Source: an uncultured Helicobacter sp.
GTDB taxonomy: Bacteria > Campylobacterota > Campylobacteria > Campylobacterales > Helicobacteraceae
Direction of reading: 5' to 3'
DNA length: 16,822 nt
Assembly (NCBI RefSeq): GCF_910577135.1
Contig: NZ_CAJTLL010000025.1
Coordinates: 1 to 16,822, forward strand
The notes under the pieces are model-generated. The model was not told where the DNA came from. It worked only from the letters and a program-made list of their open reading frames with translations, and ran no database searches. Shown here piece by piece: positions 1-8,192 of this stretch. A program made the position numbers and the translations under genes. Each line of letters begins with the position of its first letter. Within the stretch, counting starts at the first letter, position 1.

Positions 1-1148
1 ATAATGCGTAAAGGTTCTGGCGCTGTTTGTCTCTCGTGATTTAAGAATTTGAAGAATTCAAAGAGGGTGTGGGAAATCTCTTTGAGGCGCACTATTAATG
101 TGCGATTCACAAAAAGCCAAATGACAAGCAGAATTGTTATAAAAGTAATACATACAGAAACTATTATAGTAAAGGTAATCTCATATAAAGGTGCATATAC
201 AGAATCTTTGGGCGCTGATACAAGCACAGTCCAAAAAGCCCCTGTGTTACGCCATATTTCAAATGTGCTAATACCTACGATAGCTTTTTGTCCATATCGA
301 TTATGATATTCTATAACATCGTGAGCGTGTGTATCGTGCGCATTAATAGCTTGATTAATGGATTTGTCAGAATTTGTTTCCGAAAACTTTTTGCCAAATA
401 AGGACATATCATCTGTTACAGCGATCACACCCCCTTGCGAGAGGATACTAATAAAATCATTTTCATATACGCTGTTCTCTTTGTTTGTAACAATCTTATC
501 AATAATAGAATCAAGGTCAATAGACATACCAATGACGCCGATTAATGTATCACCATTAAAAAGCGGAACTATAGCATTAACAGAATGGAACTCTTCATTT
601 TCAAGTGTGATTTTTATAGGGATACCAATAATAGAGCGTTTTTCTTTGATCGCGTGATCAAGAGCAGGGAAGCTAAGCACTTGGCTATCGGATTTGATAC
701 GTTGCACACCACCTACTTGATAAAGTTCGTTATTGCGGTAAAGCACCAAATAACCACTTTTTTCATCTTTGATAACATAATTTTCTTGCTTGCCTTGTGG
801 CATAGAGGATTTAAAAATAAGCACATAAGCATATTTAGCCCAATTGGCACTATCAAGCAAAGATGTCATTACCTCATCGATAAAATTATCATCGAGTGAT
901 ACACCAGTTTTGAGAAAATTATTAACGATACCTTGTGTGTTTTCTAAAATGGCAAAGGTTTCATTAAAAATAGGTGCGATATTGTTTGCGTGACGTTGAG
1001 CTACATTCGTGAGGAGCTTATGGGCTTCTTTATCGAGCGTTTTTCGGGATTGTATAAGTGTGATAGATGCCATAGCGCCAATACATAGAAACACAACAAT
1101 TCCTATAATAAGGTTAAGCTTGATACCAAATTTTAAACGAGATAGCAT
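1..1148 (-). CDS. Methyl-accepting chemotaxis protein, N-terminal part (dCache sensor), cut by window edge
   Basis: Seen: 382 codons read leftward without a stop and leave the window, so the signalling domain is not visible. A first membrane helix lies at about residues 11-31, followed by a periplasmic region of roughly 290 residues and a second helix at about 325-347 (ITFTIIVSVCITFITILL). The segment after it (LKEISHTLFEFFKFLNHE) is the type of linker found in Helicobacter and Campylobacter chemoreceptors. The ligand region reads like a double-Cache sensor, with IVPLFNGDTLIGVIGMSIDL and SLFGKKFSET typical of it. Known: such proteins bind small molecules outside the inner membrane and control CheA. 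The start is the ATG at 1148, preceded by GGAG eight bases upstream. Inference: it stands alone and is unrelated to the glycan cluster. The ligand is unknown. Confidence 0.9.
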   Translation of the reverse strand, partial: MLSRLKFGIKLNLIIGIVVFLCIGAMASITLIQSRKTLDKEAHKLLTNVAQRHANNIAPIFNETFAILENTQGIVNNFLKTGVSLDDNFIDEVMTSLLDSANWAKYAYVLIFKSSMPQGKQENYVIKDEKSGYLVLYRNNELYQVGGVQRIKSDSQVLSFPALDHAIKEKRSIIGIPIKITLENEEFHSVNAIVPLFNGDTLIGVIGMSIDLDSIIDKIVTNKENSVYENDFISILSQGGVIAVTDDMSLFGKKFSETNSDKSINQAINAHDTHAHDVIEYHNRYGQKAIVGISTFEIWRNTGAFWTVLVSAPKDSVYAPLYEITFTIIVSVCITFITILLVIWLFVNRTLIVRLKEISHTLFEFFKFLNHERQTAPEPLRI

Positions 1149-1422
1149 AATAAAATCTCCAAAAATTATATTTTTAAGGAAATAATACCTAAAGTGTGCT
1201 GTATTTAAGTATATTAAAAAATAAAATAGTTCTTATAAACTTATTTATCGTGCGGGAGTATTACAAAAATATACATTGTTATACCCTTGTTGTGTATGCT
1301 AAGAAGATTTTGTTAGGTTTTGGTGATGGAGATATGATGATTTTTGCTCGTTCTAAAACAGAGTAAGCATAGGATTTTGTTATTTGCAAATAAAGTAAAA
1401 ATGACAGCAGTTGGGTAAAGGT
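1149..1422. other. Intergenic region between chemoreceptor gene and end of glycan cluster
   Basis: No convincing gene is seen here. On the minus strand, upstream of the chemoreceptor, TATTAT (1187-1182) could be a -10 element with a leader of about 30 bases. A second TATAAT (1170-1165) lies too close to the ribosome binding site to be a likely promoter. No hairpin followed by a T-run was found after the end of the glycan cluster at 1423, so its terminator is not identified. Confidence 0.4.
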
Positions 1423-2404
1423 TTATGTTTTCACTATGGTTTTATTGTTTGATATGCGTAGCTTGAAATAGTGCTTATATAGGTATTTGAATTTGCGGAT
1501 AATTCTTTTGTAAAGTGGCATAGTGCTAAATATGATGTGAAAATTTATTGTATCAAGTGTTTTGTTTTGCTCTATTGTGCGAGGGTGTGTTAAGGGAAAA
1601 TGTAGCTCATAGCTAGGCATAGTGGCAAATTTAGAATCCCCTGTGGTGTGGGTGGCATCAGTTCTATTAAATCCAAATGTTGCTTATCATATTGTTTTTG
1701 GATATATACACAAGCCTTTTTGTTTCCAAATGCTATATGTCCACGGATAGTCCCAAGTGTCTATTTTACCTTGTGCGTATGTTTTGAAGATTCTGTGCCA
1801 TATAGTTTTTTCACGTTTGGAGCAAAAATTATCAAGTGTTTTGATATCCTCTTTGCCAAATTCGAGTTGGTATTTGCTCCAAGCCCTTGCCCACGACGCC
1901 CAGCCCCATATATGATTATATTTTGAGAAGTAATAATCTTCTTTGAGAGAGGCTTTAGGGCAGAGGGTTTGTGTCGAGAGATTAGGGGCGAAGTCTAGCG
2001 CACTCCAGCCACTTATCATAAAAACCTCTTCGTTTGCCCGATATTTCTAGTAATTCATCACAGAATCTAAAAAAGCTAAGCGTAGGCAGACAATCATCTT
2101 CTAATATAATGCCTTGTTTTTCGTGGGAGAAAAACCAAGATATTCCAGAGCTTATGGAGAGTTTTGCACTCAAATGCGATTCTCTATAAAACCTATGTAT
2201 ATTGCATTGCCATTGTATGGTGGATTCTAAAAAGTTTCTTACTTCTTTTACTTGTTGTTCTTCTTCTTTGTTTTTGTGGGAGTTAGCGGCGATATATATT
2301 GAACTCGGCTTTAGCTTTGCAAGTTGCTTTATTATCTCTTGGAGTGTGTCTATGCGTTTATATACTATAAGCAATATAGGGTTTTGAATGCGATAATTAT
2401 CCAT
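1423..2404 (-). pseudogene. Glycosyltransferase (GT-A, EDD motif) broken by three frameshifts
   Basis: Three reading-frame pieces (2404-1982, 2019-1687, 1620-1423 plus a Met-less extension to about 1680) join into one protein of about 327 residues. The pieces align with the intact glycosyltransferase at 4269-5312: ILEDDC..., then KYRANEEVFMISGWS against KYENEPKVWGISAWS with no gap, then WGWASW, then NIGFNRTDATH against QQIGFDGSGVH. The inferred indels on the coding strand are loss of two As near 2044-2046 (A5 to A3), loss of one A near 1695-1699 (A6 to A5) and gain of one T near 1675-1677 (T2 to T3). Together they restore a multiple of three. The ATG at 2404 overlaps the stop of the upstream radical SAM gene by 8 bases. 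The family transfers a sugar from a nucleotide donor; the acceptor is unknown. Sequencing error is the alternative, but three separate indels favour real decay. Confidence 0.85.
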
Positions 2405-3414
2405 TAATGGCTCCCTCTATACACTTTTTACAAATAGGGTTTGTGGCATAAGAGTGATTTTTATGGAGTTTTCTTAATGTCTGCATACTTTTGCTTTGCC
2501 AAAATGTTTGTAAGGAAATATTTTTTTGGCTATTGTAGGCTTGTAAGATATTGCCAAGCACCATTTGCTCACCATAGAAGGTGCAGCAAGGCAAAACGTT
2601 TCCTTCAGCAGTGATTACAAGCTGCTTGTAGGGAAATGAACATTGAAAATTTGGTTTTGCTTGAGTTGTTTTTGAACTCAGTTCTTTTGAACTTTCGGGT
2701 GGTTTAACCATCTCTTGCGATCCTATCATCTCAACTTTATCCTGCCAAAATGCGATAAAATCATCAAGCTGATGTTCATTAATTTCTGTGCGGACAAAAT
2801 TTACTCGAATAAGCGGTGTGAGGCTTTTAAGCTCTTTTTTAAGCTCAATAAGCCCCAATACATTATTTACAACCTGATGATAGTTGCTTCCGGGGCGTAT
2901 TTTGTCATACACATCTTTAGAATAGGCGTCAATGGATATTTGTATCCTATCAAGTCCTGCTTCAATGAGGGATTTTGCCCTATCTTTTGTAAGAAGTAAG
3001 CCATTACTTGAGAAATAAATCTCAAGCACACCTGCGTTCTTAGCATAGAGAATAAATTTTTCAAGGTCTTTGCGTAAAAGTGGTTCGTTTAAATAATTAA
3101 GTTTGATAGCTTTAAGTGCATTTTTCTTTATACCATCATCTATGATATGACAGAATAGTTCAAATGGGAAAAGCAAATGCTTTTTTTCATTATTATTTTC
3201 CACAGATAGCGGACACATAGGACATTTAAGATTGCAAGTAGCATTAAGTTCAAAGTCGATTTGTGTAGGGAGTGATAATCTCTAATGTTGAGGCTTGTTG
3301 ATAAATATGACGATACTCTCTCCATCGGGTTACATCTTTAAGATTCTCTAAAAGATTAATTTTTTCTATACCCAGTATACCTGTAAGTTCCGTTTTATTG
3401 CGTTTGAGTTTCAT
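2397..3414 (-). pseudogene. Radical SAM/SPASM protein split by one frameshift
   Basis: The gene starts at ATG 3414, whose A is the last base of the rfbF stop (TAATG). The first frame runs to a TGA at 3250-3252 and the rest continues in another frame to 2397. Removing one C from the CCC at 3270-3268 gives LEIITPTQIDFELNATC joined to NLKCPMCPLS, a protein of about 338 residues. The radical SAM cluster motif would then be Cys60, Cys64 and Cys67. A call that starts at the internal Met at 3218 would lose the first two of these Cys. The C-terminus has SPASM-type cysteines (QCSFPYKQ, NVLPCC, NPICKKC). Known: these enzymes use S-adenosylmethionine and an iron-sulfur cluster for radical chemistry. Family members occur in glycan clusters, often with unknown substrates. 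As assembled the product is non-functional. Confidence 0.82.
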
Positions 3415-4193
3415 TACCATACCTTCCATTTGGGATTGTTGAGCCATAGGTCTTCAAGCATTTGTTTGTCTCTTAATGTATCCATACACTGCCAGAATCC
3501 ATAATGCTTAAAAGCAACAAGCTCTTTATTTTGGGCTAGTCTAATAAGTGGTTCTTGTTCAAAAATAGTTTGCAAGTCTTTAATATATGTAAATATGTCG
3601 GGCTCACATACAAAGAATCCTCCATTAACACAACCTTTGTCATTTTGGGAATCTCCCTTTGGTTTTTCTAAAAAATGTTCTACTCTATTATTTTCTCCAA
3701 AAGTGATTGCCCCATATCTTCCTTCTGGTTGTATGGCAGTGAGGGTAATTGCTTTTTGATGCGATTTGTGAAACTTAAGAAGGGATTGGAGATTAATATC
3801 ACATAGTCCATCGCCATAAGTAAGCATAAACGTTTGATTATTGATATAAGGTTTGGCTTGTAAGATTCTACCGCCAGTCATCGTGTCTTTACCGGTATCA
3901 AGGAGCGTTACTTTCCAATTTTGCGATTGAGAATTAAGAATCTCAATAGAATTATCCTTAAGATTAATGCTTATATCACTATTATGCAGGAAAAAATTAG
4001 CAAAATACTCTTTGATAACATATCCTTTGTAGCCTAGTAAAATAATAAAGTCGTTAAACCCATAGTGGCTGTATAGCTTCATAATATGCCAGAGGATTGG
4101 GAATCCTCCTATTTCTACCATAGGCTTTGGTTTTATTGAAGTTTCTTCTGCAAGACGTGTGCCTAAGCTACCAGCTAAGATTAATGCTTTCAT
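3414..4193 (-). CDS. rfbF: Glucose-1-phosphate cytidylyltransferase
   Basis: This 259-residue protein has the usual length for RfbF. It converts glucose 1-phosphate and CTP into CDP-glucose and pyrophosphate in the cytoplasm, the entry step to CDP-linked deoxysugars. The N-terminal nucleotide-binding signature is LAGSLGTRLAEETSIKPKPM at residues 6-25, with Ser in place of the second Gly usual in LAGG. It is followed by VEIGGFPILWHIMKLYS and LLGYKGYVIKEYF, all typical of the family, and NGGFFVCEPDIF lies further on. AAGGAG sits six bases before the ATG. The stop TAA shares its A with the ATG of the radical SAM gene. No CDP-glucose 4,6-dehydratase (rfbG) is visible nearby, so the final sugar is unknown. 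In the current state of the G-tract upstream, 75 bases separate it from the preceding gene; in the G10 state the two would overlap as ATGA. Confidence 0.93.
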   Translation of the reverse strand: MKALILAGSLGTRLAEETSIKPKPMVEIGGFPILWHIMKLYSHYGFNDFIILLGYKGYVIKEYFANFFLHNSDISINLKDNSIEILNSQSQNWKVTLLDTGKDTMTGGRILQAKPYINNQTFMLTYGDGLCDINLQSLLKFHKSHQKAITLTAIQPEGRYGAITFGENNRVEHFLEKPKGDSQNDKGCVNGGFFVCEPDIFTYIKDLQTIFEQEPLIRLAQNKELVAFKHYGFWQCMDTLRDKQMLEDLWLNNPKWKVW

Positions 4194-4268
4194 TTATGCT
4201 CCTTTTTGTTTGGGTAAGGTAGGGGGTGGTTGTAGTATGTATAAAGATAAAGTAGAGGCGGTGTGTGA

Positions 4269-5312
4269 TTATAAGAGAATGGATAAGCGTGAGTTAATGC
4301 AGGATAAGAGATTATAATATTTGGTTCTGCCCCCCCCCCCGTTAATAAATTGATTCACTTTTTGCCCGAGGCTTTGTGAGATTCTTATAAGTTTGCCATA
4401 GGCACGTATATAGATAGGCTTCTTAAGCGAAAGCTCAAAAGCTTTGATACGCTCTAGGGCTGTAGCAGATTCTATAATTTCATTTGGGTAGGTGATGGGA
4501 AATTTTGTATTGATATGAGCGGGGTTAAAGATTTCTCCCTCTTGACCACAATGCACACCGCTTCCATCAAAGCCAATCTGCTGAATGTATGATGTGCTAG
4601 GGCAGAGAACAAGCGCATTGTGTTTGTATGCAATGAGGCAGTTAAAAATAGCCCAAGTTTTGATTTTGCCCTTTGCATTATCAATGACTTGATTAAAGTA
4701 AGGCGCAATACCATCAAGGTTGATGTAGTTGATATCTTCTTGCGAGAAATTTTCCAATGCCCAAGTAATATCGCGTTTATAGTGCTGCCATCTATTTTCC
4801 CAGCTAGCCCAGCCCCAGCAGTGAAAGAGACGCCAAAAATAACAATCTCCCAAATGAGTAGTATCTATCGGGTAGCTCCAAGCGGAGATCCCCCATACTT
4901 TTGGCTCATTTTCATATTTTGATAATGCCGCATTCATATAGTTTAAAAAGACCGGTGATACTACAATATCATCTTCTAAAATGATTGCTTTGCCATATTT
5001 ACTCATCACATAAGTAACGCCATCAATGATTGAATCTGCTAGTCCTAGATTACTTTCCCGCTCAATAAAAGTGATAGAGCCAAATAGAGGAGTTTGTGCG
5101 TTTTTTACAATAATCTCTTTAATGAATGTTTTTACTTCTTGTATGGCATTTTTATCATTATAGGTGGCTTGAGGTTTTGCTCCATCTTGATAGATATAAA
5201 GATCACTTTTTGAGGCAAGAGGATTGGCGATTAGAGCTTCAAGCACTTGTTGGGTGTGTTTAGGGCGATTGTAAGTAAAAAGGATAATGGGAGCATAAGA
5301 TTGTAACATCAT
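4269..5312 (-). CDS. GT-A family glycosyltransferase with phase-variable C-terminus
   Basis: This putative glycosyltransferase of 347 residues begins APIILFTYNRPKH, as in GT2-like GT-A folds. It has YQDG at 41-44, the donor/metal motif ILEDD ending at 115, GISAWS at 141-146 and CWGWASW at 165-171. It is an intact paralogue of the broken gene at 1423-2404. The start has two adjacent ATGs (5312 and 5309), and ATG 5312 overlaps the upstream TGA as ATGA. A G11 tract (4340-4330) encodes Gly-Gly-Gly-Gly about 23 residues before the stop, after the conserved domain. With G10 the frame would run on for a 373-residue product whose TGA overlaps the rfbF ATG. With G12 it would stop at about residue 333. 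The catalytic domain is thus untouched by slippage, while the tail and the coupling to rfbF change. Donor and acceptor are unknown. Confidence 0.87.
   Translation of the reverse strand: MMLQSYAPIILFTYNRPKHTQQVLEALIANPLASKSDLYIYQDGAKPQATYNDKNAIQEVKTFIKEIIVKNAQTPLFGSITFIERESNLGLADSIIDGVTYVMSKYGKAIILEDDIVVSPVFLNYMNAALSKYENEPKVWGISAWSYPIDTTHLGDCYFWRLFHCWGWASWENRWQHYKRDITWALENFSQEDINYINLDGIAPYFNQVIDNAKGKIKTWAIFNCLIAYKHNALVLCPSTSYIQQIGFDGSGVHCGQEGEIFNPAHINTKFPITYPNEIIESATALERIKAFELSLKKPIYIRAYGKLIRISQSLGQKVNQFINGGGGRTKYYNLLSCINSRLSILL
4330..4340. repeat. Poly-C tract C11 (G11 in coding sense), phase-variation site
   Basis: Eleven uninterrupted Cs lie inside the 3' end of the glycosyltransferase gene. 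Homopolymers of this length slip during replication in Helicobacter and Campylobacter. Coding-frame outcomes read directly: G10 gives a long tail ending in an ATGA overlap with rfbF, G11 gives the present 347-residue product, and G12 gives a stop five codons after the Gly run. Confidence 0.93.
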
Positions 5313-6697
5313 AACTTCTCTTTTAATGCTTGAGTATGCTTCATAATTGTTGTAAGGAGATTGTTATAAAAATTTGTATTTTGTATATTTGAGAGATATG
5401 GCTCAATACGAGAAAATTCTTTTTGCTCATCAAGTTTATAGGGAAATCCATCTTGTATGCGAGAAATAGCATTTTGCAAATCTTTATATGAGAAGATATG
5501 GAGCGTGTGGTTTAAGAACTTATAGGCGGTTGTAGTAGCATTAAATAAAATAACAGGCTTATTAAATTGGATAGATTCTAAAGTAACGGTTCCATTAAAA
5601 GTAGCGATGGCTTGAGCTTTTTGAATAAGTTGTTTTGAGCTTATTTCAAGTGAGATGAGCGTTGTGTTCGGGACATTCATAATGTGCTTGTAGAATGTAA
5701 TATTTTTAAAAAATGCAATATTGTGGAGAAAATAATTTGTTAAGTCATTGTTAAATTGTAATTGATGGGGATGTTCTTTTACATAGAGTTTCCAACCTTT
5801 TGGCAGGGCTTGAGCGGTCATTTTGATAAGAGTAAGTTGAGCTTCGAGGGTGGCTCTGCCTATAATGGCTGCTTCGGGTTCAAGATGGAGATTAAAGTAA
5901 ATAAATTTTTCATCAAGATTGGGCTTACGAGCATATTTTTTGTAAAAATTATGCATTCTTTTATGCTTGATAAACGAATAAAGTTTGGAAAAAAAGTTGT
6001 ATTCTATCCCCATAAAGCTACATTTAAAGCTCATATGCTTAAGGCAAACTATAAATTCTATTAATATAGAACCACCAAGATTGTAAAGCAAGGATTTAAT
6101 TTTATCTTTCAGTGTGTGGGGAGGTTTATTTGAGTGTGTTTCATAGTGATAAAAACATCGTTGCTTAATAGAGGATGTTGGCTTATTATGGGTATCAAAA
6201 GGAATACAAGTTTTCTTATTGTAATATACAAGGGACATATCGTCCATAATGCCCTCAAGTGTGTAGCTTGGAATATTGTGCAAATGAGCTAAACCAAATG
6301 GAATCAAGTGGTGTGGTGTAGCAAGTATCATTTCTGCATTAAGGACAAATGATATAGGATACTTTGCAAAAACTTCAGCAAAAAATGAAAGATATTGATA
6401 GTAAATATCTTTTGCAAGTGGGTTGTTTAACATAACACGATGTAGCATAGTTTCTACATCAATTTGAATATGCTTCATCTGTTTGATGAGTTCATAGTCT
6501 ATATATGTGGTGTGCTGTATTTGGAGGAGATTTTGATAGTCAAGGCAATGAATGATTCTATGTCTATATGCTTCTACGAGTGATAAAGTTTTTTGATGCA
6601 ATTCACAGACTAAGACGGCAATATGAAAATCTGTATGATTTAAAATATGAGAGAGTAGCTTCCCATCTCTGTCTAATAAAATAATAGGGTTATGCAT
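5309..6697 (-). CDS. Capsule-synthesis-like putative glycosyltransferase, copy 2
   Basis: This 462-residue protein is a tandem paralogue of the upstream gene. The family resembles capsular polysaccharide biosynthesis proteins with a GT-B-like C-terminal half. Visible signatures are FIYFNLHLEPEAA at about 265-277, LPKGWKLYVKEHPHQ ending at 312, ATFNGTVTLES at 365-375 and KPVILF at 380-385. The Lys-Glu-His-Pro and Asn-Gly-Thr...Glu elements are typical nucleotide-sugar-site positions in such proteins. The ATG at 6697 is chosen over upstream starts because it aligns with the paralogue (NPIILLDRD against KNIILVDRD), has GGGGTGA six bases upstream, and gives an 8-base overlap with the preceding stop. 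Its TGA overlaps the next gene's ATG. There is no signal peptide, so it is probably cytoplasmic or membrane-associated. It could be a transferase or a processing enzyme; the substrate is unknown. Confidence 0.8.
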   Translation of the reverse strand: MHNPIILLDRDGKLLSHILNHTDFHIAVLVCELHQKTLSLVEAYRHRIIHCLDYQNLLQIQHTTYIDYELIKQMKHIQIDVETMLHRVMLNNPLAKDIYYQYLSFFAEVFAKYPISFVLNAEMILATPHHLIPFGLAHLHNIPSYTLEGIMDDMSLVYYNKKTCIPFDTHNKPTSSIKQRCFYHYETHSNKPPHTLKDKIKSLLYNLGGSILIEFIVCLKHMSFKCSFMGIEYNFFSKLYSFIKHKRMHNFYKKYARKPNLDEKFIYFNLHLEPEAAIIGRATLEAQLTLIKMTAQALPKGWKLYVKEHPHQLQFNNDLTNYFLHNIAFFKNITFYKHIMNVPNTTLISLEISSKQLIQKAQAIATFNGTVTLESIQFNKPVILFNATTTAYKFLNHTLHIFSYKDLQNAISRIQDGFPYKLDEQKEFSRIEPYLSNIQNTNFYNNLLTTIMKHTQALKEKL

Positions 6698-8192
6698 AGA
6701 TTTCACCCCTATTATTACATTTCGTATATACAGGAGGACAAGCAAAGACAAAGCAGTGCTGTAAATGCGGTAGATGGAGTATGCTTTTACCATAAGAGAT
6801 ACGCTTGTATTGAGCGGATAATATCTTTTGCTCTTGTTTTGGATTGGTAATGTGTGGCGTAAATTTTGAATAAATGCAAGGGGGGTATTGTCTCATTGCT
6901 AAAATGAGAGGGCTTAGAGCTTCTAAAAGCTCTAATTGTCCCTTTAAATGGGTAAAATTTTCTACACAAATGATATTTTTTGCCTTATGTAGAATAAGGT
7001 TTTTGCCACCAAATACAATGCACGGCTTGTTATGAAAGGTTGATTCAATATGGATTGTCCCATTGATGGTAGCTAAGGCTTTAGCATATTGAATAAGCTC
7101 TTTTGATGGGGTATCAAAATCAATAAGTTTTGTATGCTGAAGTTTATGTATTTCCTCATAAAAAGCGAGAGATTTCCACCATTTGAGATTATAGAGAAAA
7201 TATACCATTTCAGGATTGTTAAGCATAAATTGATGGGGATGTTCTTTAATATAGAGTTTCCAGCCACTAGGCAAGGCATTATGAAGCATTTGAATAATAG
7301 TAAGCTGATTTTGCAAAGGCACACATACAGAAGTCCCACCTTCTGGCTCAAAGTGCATCGCATAGAAAATAAAAGGCTCATTGTAATTTGGACTTTGTGA
7401 AATTTTCTTATAGTATTTTTTTAGCTTTTTTGTGTATAGAAGGCATAAAAGTCTATGCCAAAATGATACGGGAAAATACCCCGGGTGTTGCTTGATAGTA
7501 AAATCTCGTTTTAAAAGACATATTATAAAATCTACTAAAACTTGCCCACCTATTTTGAGGAGCATTTGCCTTATAAATGTTTTTTGCTTGTCCCATAGGG
7601 TTTTATTTGCTGTGGGTAAGACAATATCATCGGGATTGAAGTGATAAAAAAGACTTTCTTGTATCTGCTCTTCATTAAGATTCCCACTTACAAAAGGAAT
7701 GTATGTATTTGTATTAAAATGTAAAATAGAGATGCCATAAATGAGGGTAGGGGGTATAAAAAATGCAGGAATATCTCTATGTTTAGCAATATAAGCAGGA
7801 ATATCATAAGTTATCCCGTGTTCAATACAACCAATCAAAACTAAATCGATATGAAAAGTATCAAAGATATGATTCCAAAAGCATAGCGCATTAATAAACC
7901 TATTGCTTGAGAGCATACCATCATTGAGCCATCTATGTGCGACAAATTCAATTTTATACTGCGCTCTTATAAAGTTATGTAAGAGATTATAGTCAAGATA
8001 AGGCGTCCCATCTACATATTCTAATTCCTGCATAGACATAATATGCGTGATTTGCGGGTGATTTTTGTATTTTGACTTACAATCTGCTGCCATAGAATCT
8101 GAATCTACGATTAAGACTACAATGTGATATTGAAGCTCTAAAAATGTATCAATGAACGTAAGGTCTCTATCAACGAGAATAATATTTTTCAT
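6690..8192 (-). CDS. Capsule-synthesis-like putative glycosyltransferase, copy 1
   Basis: This 500-residue protein starts KNIILVDRD, like its downstream neighbour. Signatures are FIFYAMHFEPEGGTS at about 274-288, LPSGWKLYIKEHPHQ ending at 321, ATINGTIHIES at 374-384 and KPCIVFGG at 389-396. These match the family of surface or capsular polysaccharide biosynthesis proteins with PEA-type and KEHP motifs. The start is ATG 8192, which overlaps the FkbM stop as ATGA and has AGGAAG upstream. It is longer than copy 2 because of an extra C-terminal segment of about 40 residues (from about residue 462), which is rich in His, Cys and Pro near the end. A role in assembling a surface glycan is inferred from the family and the operon; the exact linkage is unknown. 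The two copies are clearly diverged, so they may act on different acceptors. Confidence 0.82.
   Translation of the reverse strand: MKNIILVDRDLTFIDTFLELQYHIVVLIVDSDSMAADCKSKYKNHPQITHIMSMQELEYVDGTPYLDYNLLHNFIRAQYKIEFVAHRWLNDGMLSSNRFINALCFWNHIFDTFHIDLVLIGCIEHGITYDIPAYIAKHRDIPAFFIPPTLIYGISILHFNTNTYIPFVSGNLNEEQIQESLFYHFNPDDIVLPTANKTLWDKQKTFIRQMLLKIGGQVLVDFIICLLKRDFTIKQHPGYFPVSFWHRLLCLLYTKKLKKYYKKISQSPNYNEPFIFYAMHFEPEGGTSVCVPLQNQLTIIQMLHNALPSGWKLYIKEHPHQFMLNNPEMVYFLYNLKWWKSLAFYEEIHKLQHTKLIDFDTPSKELIQYAKALATINGTIHIESTFHNKPCIVFGGKNLILHKAKNIICVENFTHLKGQLELLEALSPLILAMRQYPPCIYSKFTPHITNPKQEQKILSAQYKRISYGKSILHLPHLQHCFVFACPPVYTKCNNRGEIYA

Noticed and set aside
49..899. Three + strand open frames of 85-104 codons
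   Set aside because: They lie antisense to the chemoreceptor coding sequence, which has clear helices and sensor motifs; the + strand peptides show no recognisable pattern.
1263..1422. tRNA or small RNA gene
   Set aside because: No cloverleaf arms or other recognisable structure could be found by eye.
1423..1620. Separate 65-residue gene
   Set aside because: Its sequence continues the broken glycosyltransferase after two single-base corrections and aligns with the C-terminal part of the intact paralogue.
6690..6793. Longer N-terminus for the gene ending at 5309
   Set aside because: The extra residues would overlap the previous gene by 104 bases, while ATG 6697 has a good ribosome site and aligns with the paralogue's start.
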